Of a stretch of DNA of 16,250 bases, positions 7,712 through 15,576 are shown one piece after another; the stretch's first letter is position 1; the number at the start of each line of letters is the position of its first letter. Location: NCBI GenBank assembly GCA_023424785.1, contig JAFADP010000190.1, positions 1-16,250 on the forward strand. Reading direction: 5' to 3'. The notes under the pieces are model-generated. The model was not told where the DNA came from. It did no database searches and saw nothing but the letters and a program-made list of their open reading frames with translations. Position numbers and translations under genes: made by a program. Source of the DNA: Bacillota bacterium (GTDB lineage: Bacteria > Bacillota > Clostridia > Clostridiales > Clostridiaceae).

Positions 7712-9769
7712 ATGTCAAAAATAAGAGTATATGAATTGGCAAAAGAATTAAATATAAGTTCAAAAAAATTAATAGAAATGTTACTGGAAGAGTTTGGCGT
7801 AGAGGTTAAAAATCACATGAGTGTTATAGAAGATGAAGATGCTGAACTTATAAAAGAATTTGTTGCAAACATTGAACCAGAAGAAAAGAGAAGTCTTGTT
7901 GATGAGTATGAAGAAATACTATCAGAAGAAGTTAATAAGAGAAATAAGAAAAAGAAGAAGACTAAGAAGCAAATAGCAGAAGAAAAAGCTAAAGCAGAAC
8001 AAGAATTTGCAGAAAATACAATTCTTGAGATAGGTGAAACTATCACTGTTAAAGAATTAGCTGATATGCTTCAAAAATCTTATGCAGATGTTATAAAGAA
8101 CCTTATGTTTATAGGGGTTATGGCAGCAATGAACCAAGAAATTGATTATGAAACAGCTGCTAAGGTATGTGATAAGTATGGAATATTATGTGAAAAGAAA
8201 GAAGAGTCTTCTGAATTAGAATCATTAGCAGTTGAAGAAGAAGACGATGAAAACTTAGTTAAGAGACCACCAATAGTAACTGTTATGGGACACGTTGACC
8301 ATGGTAAGACTTCATTACTTGATGCTATAAGAAAGTCAAAAGTTACAAACACAGAAGCTGGTGGAATAACACAACATATAGGTGCTTATACAGTAACTGC
8401 AAATGGAGAAAAGATTACTTTCTTAGATACTCCAGGACACGAAGCTTTTACAGCTATGAGAGCTAGAGGAGCTCAAATAACAGATATAGTTATTCTTGTT
8501 GTTGCAGCAGATGATGGTATAATGCCTCAAACTAAGGAAGCTATTAGCCACTGTAAGGCAGCTGACGTTCCTATGGTTGTTGCTATTAATAAGATTGATA
8601 GACCAGGAGCAAATGTTGATAGAGTTAAACAAGAACTTACTGAATATGGTTTAGTTTCAGAAGACTGGGGTGGAGATACAATATGTGTACCAGTTTCTGC
8701 AAAACAAGGTCTTAATATAGATCAATTATTAGAAATGGTTCTTTTAACAGCTGAAATGTTAGAACTTAAAGCTAATCCAAATAGAAAAGCTGTAGGTACT
8801 GTTATAGAAGCTAAGCTTGATAAAGGAAGAGGAGCAGTAGCTTCATTACTTGTTCAAACAGGTACATTATCAGTAGGAGATTCTATATTAGTTGGAACAA
8901 CTTACGGAAGAATAAGAGCTATGTTTGATGATGATGGAAATAAGATAAAATCTGCAGGTCCATCTATTCCAGTAGAAATACTAGGACTTTCAGAAGTACC
9001 AGCTGCTGGAGATAGATTCAATGTTCTTAAGGATGAAAAGACTGCAAGAGAAAGAGCAGAATTAAGAAAAGAAAAATTAAAAGTTGAAACATTAAATGCT
9101 TCACATAAAGTATCATTAGAAGATTTATATAATCAAATAAGAGAAGGAAAAGTTAAGGAACTTGCAATTATAGTTAAAGCTGACGTTCAAGGTTCAGTAG
9201 AAGCAGTTAGACAATCTCTTGAAAAATTATCTACTGATGATGTAAAGGTAAGAGTAATACATGGAGCAGTTGGTGCTGTAACTGAGACAGATGTAACACT
9301 TGCAACTGCATCAAATGCTATAATTATAGGATTTAATGTTAGACCAGATGTTAATGCATCAGCTTTAGCAGAAAAAGAACAAGTAGAAATTAAATCTTAT
9401 AGAGTAATATATGAAGCAATAGAAGATGTTAAATCTGCTATGATAGGTATGCTTGAACCTGAATACAAAGAAGTTATTTTAGGAAAAGCTGAAATAAGAG
9501 AAACTTATAAAATATCTAATGTTGGAACAATAGCAGGATGTTATGTTTTAAGTGGTAAGATATTAAGAAATTCTCAAGTTAGAGTTTTAAGAGATGGTGT
9601 AATTATATTCGAAGGTACTCTTGCATCATTAAAGAGATTTAAAGATGATGTTAAAGAAGCAGCTGCTGGATATGAATGTGGAATGAGTGTTGAAAAGTTC
9701 AATGATATAAAAGAAGGCGATATTATAGAAGCATTCAAGATGGAAGCAATCGCTAGAAAAGAGCTTTAA
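7712..9769 (+). CDS. infB: Translation initiation factor IF-2
   Basis: IF2 is the GTPase that brings initiator fMet-tRNA to the 30S subunit and promotes 50S joining. The protein is 685 residues, within the shorter Firmicute range. It has an N-terminal IF2_N domain (about 1-52), a short Lys-rich linker (76-86), a second IF2_N module (about 110-160) and the GTPase core. GTPase motifs are complete: GHVDHGKT (193-200), GGITQHIGAY switch I, DTPGH (239-243), NKID (293-296) and SAK (329-331). Domains II to IV follow, the last binding fMet-tRNA. The ribosome binding site is G-rich, GGGGGTGA (7700-7707), four bases before the ATG and different from the AGGAGG of its neighbours. B. subtilis and E. coli also make shorter IF2 forms from internal starts; I see no obvious internal start here. 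Confidence 0.98.
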   Translation: MSKIRVYELAKELNISSKKLIEMLLEEFGVEVKNHMSVIEDEDAELIKEFVANIEPEEKRSLVDEYEEILSEEVNKRNKKKKKTKKQIAEEKAKAEQEFAENTILEIGETITVKELADMLQKSYADVIKNLMFIGVMAAMNQEIDYETAAKVCDKYGILCEKKEESSELESLAVEEEDDENLVKRPPIVTVMGHVDHGKTSLLDAIRKSKVTNTEAGGITQHIGAYTVTANGEKITFLDTPGHEAFTAMRARGAQITDIVILVVAADDGIMPQTKEAISHCKAADVPMVVAINKIDRPGANVDRVKQELTEYGLVSEDWGGDTICVPVSAKQGLNIDQLLEMVLLTAEMLELKANPNRKAVGTVIEAKLDKGRGAVASLLVQTGTLSVGDSILVGTTYGRIRAMFDDDGNKIKSAGPSIPVEILGLSEVPAAGDRFNVLKDEKTARERAELRKEKLKVETLNASHKVSLEDLYNQIREGKVKELAIIVKADVQGSVEAVRQSLEKLSTDDVKVRVIHGAVGAVTETDVTLATASNAIIIGFNVRPDVNASALAEKEQVEIKSYRVIYEAIEDVKSAMIGMLEPEYKEVILGKAEIRETYKISNVGTIAGCYVLSGKILRNSQVRVLRDGVIIFEGTLASLKRFKDDVKEAAAGYECGMSVEKFNDIKEGDIIEAFKMEAIARKEL

Positions 9770-9783
9770 AAGAGGTGATTTAA

Positions 9784-10134
9784 ATGCCTAATTATAGAGG
9801 TGGCAGAATAAACGAAGAAGTAAAAAAAGAAATAAGTAACTTAATTCGTAATGATATAAAAGATCCTAGATTAACAGCTATGATTTCAGTTACAGCTGTT
9901 AAGGTTACTAAAGATTTAAGATATGCTAAAGTTTATGTAAGTATATTTACAAATACTGAAGAAGAAAAAAATGAAAACTTAGAAGCATTAAGAAATGCAG
10001 CAGGTTTTGTAAGAAAAGAAATTGGTCATAGAATAAATCTTAGATATACACCACAAATTATATTTGAATTAGATGATTCTATTGATTATGGAATGCATAT
10101 TGATAGCTTAATAGAAAGAACAAGAGGTAAGTAA
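9784..10134 (+). CDS. rbfA: Ribosome-binding factor A
   Basis: RbfA is a small KH-like protein that binds the 30S subunit near helix 1 of 16S rRNA during late assembly and in cold adaptation. The 116-residue length is typical. The sequence shows the family start (RGGRINEEVKKEISNLIR), the DPRL turn, the VTAVKVTKDLRYAKVYVSIF strands, and the C-terminal LRYTPQIIFELDDSIDYGMHID block. GAGGTGA at 9772-9778 serves as ribosome binding site, 14 bases after the infB stop. In B. subtilis a small gene, ylxP, lies between infB and rbfA; it is absent here. Only one base separates the stop from the nrnA start, so the two are probably translationally coupled. Confidence 0.96.
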   Translation: MPNYRGGRINEEVKKEISNLIRNDIKDPRLTAMISVTAVKVTKDLRYAKVYVSIFTNTEEEKNENLEALRNAAGFVRKEIGHRINLRYTPQIIFELDDSIDYGMHIDSLIERTRGK

Positions 10135-10135
10135 A

Positions 10136-11107
10136 ATGTCATTAAAAGATATTGCAAAAGTTATATTAGAATCTAATACAATAGGCATATCCTTCCATGC
10201 ATCACCAGATGGTGATGCAACAGGAAGTGCTCTAGCTCTTTATAATGCACTAAAGGAATTAGGTAAAGATGTATATATTCTTTCAAAAGAAGAAGTTCCA
10301 GAGGGGTTTGCATTCTTACCAGGTGCTAAAGAGATAGATGGACGTATGCCAACGCCAACTTATGATACAGATTTAGTTATTGTTGTAGATTGCGGAAATA
10401 GAGATAGAGTTTGTGCAAATATAGAAGACTTTTGTGGTACATTAATAAATATAGACCATCATGTTACTAATGAAATGTATGGTGTAATTAATTATATTGA
10501 AACAAAGTCAGCAGCAACAGCTGAGATAATATATTTATTACTTAAGGAATTAGGCTTTGCATTTGATAGCAAAGCAGAAGTGTTTAAGACTATAGGAACT
10601 TGCATACTTACAGGAATTGTTACTGATACAGGATGCTTTAGACACTCTAATGTTACACAAAGAACACATGATATAAGTGGAGAATTAATTAATGTTGGAG
10701 TAAATAATACTGAAATATATGATAAGTTATTTAATAATAAACCATATGAAAAAGTAAAACTTATAGGATATGCACTAAATAAATTAGAATTAGTACTTAA
10801 TAATAAGGTTTCATTTATTGAGTTGTCAAAAGCTGAAATAGACAGTTTTAATTTAAAGAATTCAGATACAAGTGATATAATTTCAATAGCTTTAGGAATA
10901 AAAGGTGTAGAAGTAGCTGTAATTACTAAAGAAGATGAAGATGGAGTAAAAGCAAGCTTACGTTCAAAATCTAACTTTGATGTTAGAAAGGTTGCAGAAG
11001 CTTTAGGTGGAGGCGGACATGTAAAAGCTGCCGGACTTAAACTTATGAATAAATCTTTAGAAGAAACAAAGTATAGAATAATTAAAGAAATTGAAAAAGA
11101 GATGTAA
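10136..11107 (+). CDS. nrnA: DHH-family oligoribonuclease / pAp phosphatase (NrnA type)
   Basis: A 323-residue DHH/DHHA1 phosphoesterase. NrnA enzymes degrade very short RNAs and dephosphorylate 3'-phosphoadenosine 5'-phosphate, and some also act on cyclic dinucleotide products. Metal ligands are intact: HASPDGDATGS (His21, Asp25, Asp27), VVDCG (Asp85), the DHH triplet (107-109) and VTDTG (Asp164). The DHHA1 domain ends with the substrate-binding GGGGH (291-295). Its ribosome binding site AGAGGT lies inside the end of rbfA, and truB starts three bases after its stop, so it is embedded in the operon. This position between rbfA and truB is common in clostridia but not in B. subtilis. It complements PNPase encoded downstream, which leaves oligonucleotides that need another enzyme. 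Exact substrate preference cannot be told from sequence. Confidence 0.92.
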   Translation: MSLKDIAKVILESNTIGISFHASPDGDATGSALALYNALKELGKDVYILSKEEVPEGFAFLPGAKEIDGRMPTPTYDTDLVIVVDCGNRDRVCANIEDFCGTLINIDHHVTNEMYGVINYIETKSAATAEIIYLLLKELGFAFDSKAEVFKTIGTCILTGIVTDTGCFRHSNVTQRTHDISGELINVGVNNTEIYDKLFNNKPYEKVKLIGYALNKLELVLNNKVSFIELSKAEIDSFNLKNSDTSDIISIALGIKGVEVAVITKEDEDGVKASLRSKSNFDVRKVAEALGGGGHVKAAGLKLMNKSLEETKYRIIKEIEKEM

Positions 11108-11110
11108 GAT

Positions 11111-11989
11111 ATGGATGGAGTACTTAATATTTTTAAGAATAAAGGGATGACATCTTTTGATGTAGTAAGTAAGGTAAGAAAAGTAGCTAATGAAAAAAAG
11201 GTAGGGCACACTGGAACTCTAGATCCTGAAGCGACAGGTGTTTTACCTGTTTGTCTTGGTAGAGCTACTAAGATAATTGATTATATAATGAATAGCGAAA
11301 AAGGATACTCAGTTAAATTTAAACTTGGTATCAAGACTACTACATATGACTTGGAAGGAGAAATCCTAGAAGAAAGAGATATATCTCATATAAATGATAA
11401 AGAAGTATTTGAAGTTATAAATTCTTTTAAGGGAGAGTATTGCCAAGTTCCACCTATGTTCTCTGCTCTTAAGAAAAATGGAGTTAGATTATATGAACTT
11501 GCAAGAAAAGGAATTGAAGTTGAGAGAGAAGGTAGAAATATTACTATTTATAGTATAGAAAATATTAAAATTGATTTACCTTATGTTTCAATGGATGTTA
11601 CATGTTCAAAAGGAACATATATTAGAAGTCTTTGTTACGACATAGGAGAAAAGCTTAATGTGTTTGCTACAATGACAGAACTTAAAAGATTTAAAACAGC
11701 TTCCTTTGAAGAAAAAAACAGCATTAATATAGAAGAACTAACAGAAGATAACATTAAAAATTATATTATTTCTATAGAAGAAGCATTAATTAACTATCCT
11801 AAAATTACTTTAAGCAAAGGATATTCTAAGCTAATTATAAATGGAGTTAGGGTAGGAGATAAAAGATTTACAAAAGATAAAGTTAATAATGATATTTTAT
11901 ATAAAGTATATGATGAAAATAATGTATTTTTAGGCCTTGGAAGAAAAAATGACCAAGGATTTAAGATGGAAAAGTTATTAAATGTTTAG
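11111..11989 (+). CDS. truB: tRNA pseudouridine(55) synthase
   Basis: TruB isomerises U55 in the T-loop of most tRNAs and also acts as a tRNA folding chaperone. The protein is 292 residues. The N-terminal GVLNIFKNKGMTSFDVV block and GHTGTLDPEATGVLP with catalytic Asp38 are diagnostic. KLGIKTTTYDLEGEI, the PPMFSALKKNGVRLYELARKG region and GTYIRSL (168-174) also fit. A C-terminal PUA-like part is present but diverged. The start is three bases after the nrnA stop with only a weak GAGATG upstream, so I infer translation depends on ribosomes ending nrnA. It ends 13 bases before ribF. Confidence 0.97.
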   Translation: MDGVLNIFKNKGMTSFDVVSKVRKVANEKKVGHTGTLDPEATGVLPVCLGRATKIIDYIMNSEKGYSVKFKLGIKTTTYDLEGEILEERDISHINDKEVFEVINSFKGEYCQVPPMFSALKKNGVRLYELARKGIEVEREGRNITIYSIENIKIDLPYVSMDVTCSKGTYIRSLCYDIGEKLNVFATMTELKRFKTASFEEKNSINIEELTEDNIKNYIISIEEALINYPKITLSKGYSKLIINGVRVGDKRFTKDKVNNDILYKVYDENNVFLGLGRKNDQGFKMEKLLNV

Positions 11990-12002
11990 GAGATAGTAGG
12001 GA

Positions 12003-12902
12003 ATGAGTTTAAATACTAATAGTTATGTTGCTCTTGGAAGTTTTGATGGACTTCATAAAGGTCACTTATCATTAGTTAGAAAAGTTGTAGAACTAGCAAA
12101 TGAAATGAATGGCACAAGTGTAGTATATACTTTTAAGAATCATCCTAGAAAGTTTATTAAATCAACTGATAGCCCTAAGCTTATATTAGATAATAAAGAA
12201 AAAGAAGAAATTCTAAAAAAAGAAAATGTAGATATTGTATATTTTGAAGAATTTACTTCAGACTTTATGAAACTTTCTCCAGAAGAATTTATAAACTATC
12301 TATGTAATAAATTTAATGTAAAAGGTATAGTTGTTGGATTTGATTATAGATTTGGATATAAAAATTCTGGAGATGTAAATCTTCTTAAAAAGCTTTCAGA
12401 GATATATAATTATAAATTATTTATTATGGAAACTTGTATTTATAATGAAGAGACAATAAGTAGTACAAGGATAAGACAAGCACTTACAAGTGGAGATATA
12501 GAAGAAGCTAATTTAATGCTTACTAGGCCATTTTTTATTAGAGGAAAAGTTGTTCATGGTAAAAAGCTTGGAAGAACAATAGGATTTCCTACAGCTAACT
12601 TAGGTTTTAAAGATGAAATGATACTTCCTAAGATAGGTGTATATTATACTAATGTTTTGTGGAATAATAGATTGTATAAGGGAATAACTTCTGTAGGAAA
12701 CAATCCAACAGTAAATGGTAAGAAATTAACAGTAGAAACCTTTATATTAGACTTTAACAAAGATATATATGAAGAAGAAATAACGTTATATTTTTTGAAA
12801 TTTTTAAGAAATGAAAAAAAATTCAATTCCATAGACGAATTGAAAAATCAATTAAAAAAAGATGCAAAAAGTGCAGCTAAAGAAAATCTATATGCTATAT
12901 AA
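12003..12902 (+). CDS. ribF: Bifunctional riboflavin kinase / FAD synthetase
   Basis: RibF (RibC in B. subtilis) makes FMN from riboflavin and then FAD. It is 299 residues. The N-terminal nucleotidyltransferase domain has GSFDGLHKGH (12-21, carrying the HxGH-like ATP site) and SSTRIRQAL (about 152-160). The C-terminal kinase domain starts about 175 with RPFFIRGKVVHGKKLGR and has GFPTAN (194-199). The N-terminus is short before the first motif, but an in-frame stop at 11997-11999 leaves no upstream start. Ribosome binding site AGGAG overlaps the truB stop. It is the last gene before the strong rpsO promoter. No FMN riboswitch is seen next to it, consistent with its place in a housekeeping operon. 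Confidence 0.97.
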   Translation: MSLNTNSYVALGSFDGLHKGHLSLVRKVVELANEMNGTSVVYTFKNHPRKFIKSTDSPKLILDNKEKEEILKKENVDIVYFEEFTSDFMKLSPEEFINYLCNKFNVKGIVVGFDYRFGYKNSGDVNLLKKLSEIYNYKLFIMETCIYNEETISSTRIRQALTSGDIEEANLMLTRPFFIRGKVVHGKKLGRTIGFPTANLGFKDEMILPKIGVYYTNVLWNNRLYKGITSVGNNPTVNGKKLTVETFILDFNKDIYEEEITLYFLKFLRNEKKFNSIDELKNQLKKDAKSAAKENLYAI

Positions 12903-12910
12903 GAAACATA

Positions 12911-12939
12911 TTTACAATACTTTTATGTTTTGATATAAT
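12911..12939 (+). promoter_or_regulatory. SigA promoter for rpsO(-pnp), extended -10
   Basis: TTTACA (12911-12916, 5 of 6) and a perfect TATAAT (12934-12939) are spaced by 17 bases. TG at 12931-12932 one base before the -10 makes it an extended -10 promoter. Transcription would start near 12946, giving an 80-base leader before rpsO. This is the best promoter match in the window. Confidence 0.85.
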
Positions 12940-12945
12940 ACAACA

Positions 12946-13025
12946 AGGAACCTAGTTCTATGTTAAAAGGTCGCCATCTTTTTACTTGGAGCTAAGGCGA
13001 TAATTTTATGGAGGTGCTTAAAAGC
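12946..13025 (+). promoter_or_regulatory. Structured 5' leader of rpsO, possible S15 autoregulatory site
   Basis: From the inferred transcription start to the rpsO ATG the RNA is about 80 bases. TCGCC (12971-12975) can pair with GGCGA (12996-13000), with a G-U pair outside. CCTAGTTC (12951-12958) can pair with GAGCTAAGG (12989-12997) with one bulge and one G-U pair, and this overlaps the first helix. S15 represses its own mRNA in several bacteria through different leader folds. Whether this leader does so is inference. Confidence 0.45.
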
Positions 13026-13289
13026 ATGGATAAGGCAAGAAAGTTAGAAATCATCAAAGAATTTGGAAGAGGAGAAGGAGATACAGGTTCTCCAGAAGTT
13101 CAAATAGCGTTATTAACTGAAAGAATAACTCACTTAACTGAACACTTCAAAGTTCACAAGAAAGATCACCATTCAAGAAGAGGTCTTTTAATGATGGTTG
13201 GTAGAAGAAGAGGACTTTTAAATTACTTAAAAGAACAAGATATCGAAAGATACAGAGCTATTGTTAAAAAATTAGGTTTAAGAAAGTAA
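13026..13289 (+). CDS. rpsO: 30S ribosomal protein S15
   Basis: S15 is a primary 16S rRNA-binding protein at the central-domain three-way junction and forms an intersubunit bridge. At 87 residues it has the normal length. The four-helix family pattern is clear: FGRGEGDTGSPEVQIALLTERI, then LTEHFKVHKKDHHSRRGLLMMVGRRRGLLNYL and the basic LGLRK end. An ATG at 13008 is in frame and would add six residues, but it overlaps the ribosome binding site GGAGGTG (13010-13016), which is nine bases before ATG 13026 where S15 proteins normally begin. It is followed by pnp, the widely conserved rpsO-pnp pair. Confidence 0.98.
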   Translation: MDKARKLEIIKEFGRGEGDTGSPEVQIALLTERITHLTEHFKVHKKDHHSRRGLLMMVGRRRGLLNYLKEQDIERYRAIVKKLGLRK

Positions 13290-13291
13290 TC

Positions 13292-13320
13292 TTGAGAGCG
13301 GATAAATTCCGCTCTATTAT
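13292..13320 (+). promoter_or_regulatory. Candidate SigA promoter for pnp overlapping the rpsO-pnp hairpin
   Basis: TTGAGA (13292-13297, 5 of 6) and TATTAT (13315-13320, 5 of 6) are exactly 17 bases apart, just after the rpsO stop. The spacer is almost entirely the hairpin at 13295-13315. The match is good, but it lies on a sequence that also explains itself as RNA structure. Confidence 0.5.
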
Positions 13321-13323
13321 TTT
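13295..13323 (+). terminator. Hairpin between rpsO and pnp (weak terminator or RNA processing site)
   Basis: AGAGCGGA (13295-13302) pairs perfectly with TCCGCTCT (13308-13315) around a 5-base loop, followed by ATTATTTT. The tail is poor in uninterrupted T, so partial read-through into pnp is likely. Hairpins at this place control pnp mRNA through RNase III in E. coli; a similar role here is inference. Confidence 0.6.
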
Positions 13324-13332
13324 AAAATAATA
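13315..13332 (+). repeat. Perfect 18-base A/T palindrome in the rpsO-pnp gap
   Basis: Nine bases (TATTATTTT) are followed at once by their reverse complement (AAAATAATA), sharing one base with the hairpin before it. A stem-loop would lose its central pairs to form a loop and be weak. The symmetry could instead be a protein site on DNA or chance in AT-rich sequence. Confidence 0.6.
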
Positions 13333-13363
13333 GAAATACACATAGATCGAAGGAGGTCTTTTA

Positions 13364-15466
13364 ATGAGTAATATATTAAGTACAGTTATTGCTGGTAGAG
13401 AAATGAAAGTAGAGTTTGGAAAAATAGGAATGCTTTCAAATGCAGCAATTTTCATGAGTTATGGTGACTCTGTTATATTAACAAATGTTAATGCTTCTGA
13501 GAAGCCAAGAGAAGGAGTAGACTTCTTTCCTTTAAGCGTTGAATATGAAGAAAGATTATACTCAGTTGGTAAAATACCTGGTGGATTTATTAAAAGAGAA
13601 GGTAGACCAACAGATAGAGCTATATTAAATGGTAGAGCAGTAGATAGAACTTTGAGACCTCTATTTCCAAAGGGATATAGAAATGATGTTCAAGTAGTAT
13701 GTACTGTTGTTTCTGTAGAAAAAGATAATTTACCAGAAATATTAGCAATTAATGCTGCTTCAACTGCATTATGTTTATCAAGTATACCTTTTACTACTCC
13801 AGTAGGTGCAGTTCAAATAGGATTAATAGATGGAAACTTTATAGTTAATCCAAATGCTGAAGAAAGAGAAAAATCAATTCTTTCATTAACAGTATGTGCT
13901 ACAAGTGAAAGAGTAATGATGATTGAAGCAGGTGGAAATGAAATTCCTGAAGATACTATGATTGAAGCAATTAAATTTGGATTTGAAGCTTGTCAGCCAA
14001 TAGTACAATTTCAATTAGATGCTATGAAGCAAATGGGAAAAGTTAAAGATGAACCAGAACTTTATTCACCAGATGAGGAAGTTGAAAAGGATATAAAAGA
14101 GTTTGCTTCAGAAATGATTAAAGAAGCAATGTATATAATGGATAAAGATGAAAGAAATGCTGCAATGGACGAAGTAAATGAAAAAATAGCTGAAGCTTTC
14201 AATGAAAAGTATGAAGATAAGCTTGCAGATATAAAAGAAGTAGTTTACAATATGCAAAAAGAAGTAGTTAGAAATATGCTACTTAATGAAAAGAGAAGAC
14301 CAGACGGAAGAGCATTTGACGAAGTAAGAAAAATAACTTGTGAAGTTGGTATATTACCAAGAACTCATGGTACTGGATTATTCACTAGAGGACTAACTCA
14401 GGTTATGACTGTAGCTACATTAGGATCTGTAGGAGATACTCAAATTCTAGATGGAATTGAGGAAAATAGCTCAAAGAGATATATGCATCATTATAACTTC
14501 CCAGGATATAGTGTTGGAGAAGTTAAACCATTAAGAGGACCAGGAAGAAGAGAAATAGGTCATGGTGCTTTAGCTGAAAGAGCATTAGAACCATTAATAC
14601 CTTCAGAAGAAGAATTCCCATATACTATTAGATTAGTATCAGAAGTATTAAGCTCTAATGGATCAACATCACAAGCATCTGTTTGTGGATCAACATTAGC
14701 ATTATTAGATGCAGGTGTTCCAATAAAGAGACCAGCAGCAGGTATTGCTATGGGACTTATAACTTCTAAGGATTTAACTCAAGAAGCAGTAATTACTGAT
14801 ATTCAAGGTATTGAAGACTTCTTTGGAGATATGGACTTTAAAGTTGCAGGAACAGTAGAAGGTATAACTTCTATTCAAGTAGATACTAAAATTAAAGGTA
14901 TGAGTTTTAGTATAATTGAGAATGCTATAAGAGATGCAAGAAAAGCTAGACTTATGATATTAGATAAAATTAATGAATGTATTCCATCAAATAGAAAAGA
15001 TGTATCAATATTTGCTCCAAAAACTTCAGTTATGCAAATAGATCCAGAAAAAATAAGAGATGTAATTGGTGCTGGTGGAAAGGTAATTAATAAGATAATT
15101 GCTGATACTGGTGTTAAGATTGACATTAAAGAAGATGGTACTGTATTTGTTTCTTCAGAAGATCATGAAGGTGTAAATGCTGCTATAAAAATTATAGAAG
15201 GATTAACAAAAGAAGTAAAAGTAGGAGAAGTTTACTTAGGAAAAGTTACTAAGATAACTACATTTGGAGCTTTTGTAGAAGTTCTTCCTAATAAAGAAGG
15301 ATTAGTTCATGTATCTAAGCTTGATAAAAATAGAGTAAACAAAGTTGAAGATGTTGTATCTGTTGGTGACGAAATATTAGTTAAGGTAGTTGAAATTGAC
15401 AACCAAGGAAGAGTAAATCTTTCAAGAAAAGATGCTTTATTAGATCAAGAAAAAGAACAAGAATAA
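13364..15466 (+). CDS. pnp: Polyribonucleotide nucleotidyltransferase (PNPase)
   Basis: PNPase is the trimeric phosphorolytic 3'-5' exoribonuclease of mRNA turnover, also active in the reverse direction. The protein is 700 residues, the usual length. Order: first RNase PH domain (about 1-145, with GGFIKREGRPTDRAIL), all-helical linker domain (about 230-305), and second catalytic RNase PH domain beginning at RRPDGRAFDEVR. Its active-site Asp485, Asp491 and Lys493 lie in GIEDFFGDMDFKVAGT. A KH domain with GAGG (569-572) and an S1 domain (about 620-690, TTFGAFVEVLPNKEGLVHVS) complete it. AAGGAGG around 13350-13356 lies seven bases before the ATG. It is likely co-transcribed with rpsO and perhaps also from its own promoter. 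Confidence 0.98.
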   Translation: MSNILSTVIAGREMKVEFGKIGMLSNAAIFMSYGDSVILTNVNASEKPREGVDFFPLSVEYEERLYSVGKIPGGFIKREGRPTDRAILNGRAVDRTLRPLFPKGYRNDVQVVCTVVSVEKDNLPEILAINAASTALCLSSIPFTTPVGAVQIGLIDGNFIVNPNAEEREKSILSLTVCATSERVMMIEAGGNEIPEDTMIEAIKFGFEACQPIVQFQLDAMKQMGKVKDEPELYSPDEEVEKDIKEFASEMIKEAMYIMDKDERNAAMDEVNEKIAEAFNEKYEDKLADIKEVVYNMQKEVVRNMLLNEKRRPDGRAFDEVRKITCEVGILPRTHGTGLFTRGLTQVMTVATLGSVGDTQILDGIEENSSKRYMHHYNFPGYSVGEVKPLRGPGRREIGHGALAERALEPLIPSEEEFPYTIRLVSEVLSSNGSTSQASVCGSTLALLDAGVPIKRPAAGIAMGLITSKDLTQEAVITDIQGIEDFFGDMDFKVAGTVEGITSIQVDTKIKGMSFSIIENAIRDARKARLMILDKINECIPSNRKDVSIFAPKTSVMQIDPEKIRDVIGAGGKVINKIIADTGVKIDIKEDGTVFVSSEDHEGVNAAIKIIEGLTKEVKVGEVYLGKVTKITTFGAFVEVLPNKEGLVHVSKLDKNRVNKVEDVVSVGDEILVKVVEIDNQGRVNLSRKDALLDQEKEQE

Positions 15467-15470
15467 CAAA

Positions 15471-15511
15471 ATATAGAAAAGGGCAAGAAAGATTGCCTTT
15501 TTTTTCTATAT
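15471..15511 (+). terminator. Rho-independent terminator after pnp
   Basis: GGGCAA (15481-15486) pairs with TTGCCT (15493-15498, one G-U), continuing into AAAA/TTTT. Eight T follow (15498-15505). The flanks ATATAG and CTATAT add a further outer helix. It is the strongest terminator in the window and ends the rpsO-pnp unit. Confidence 0.9.
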
Positions 15512-15576
15512 ACAAATAAATAGAAATAATTTGAATATTATATATCAATAGGTCTTGAGTATGTAAAGGAGGTATT

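Noticed and set aside
10492..11211. A 239-codon open frame on the minus strand across nrnA and the start of truB
   Set aside because: It is antisense to two clearly conserved genes, has no ribosome binding site of note, and its Ser/Leu/Ile/Thr-rich, low-complexity composition is what the complement of AT-rich coding DNA produces.
13008..13010. Upstream ATG as the rpsO start
   Set aside because: It would add six residues not seen in S15 proteins and would place the start codon on top of the ribosome binding site used by the ATG at 13026.
15512..15564. Promoter for the M16 peptidase gene
   Set aside because: TTGAAT at 15531 has no acceptable -10 at 16-18 bases, and other AT-rich hexamers are not distinctive, so none is called although one probably exists after the strong pnp terminator.
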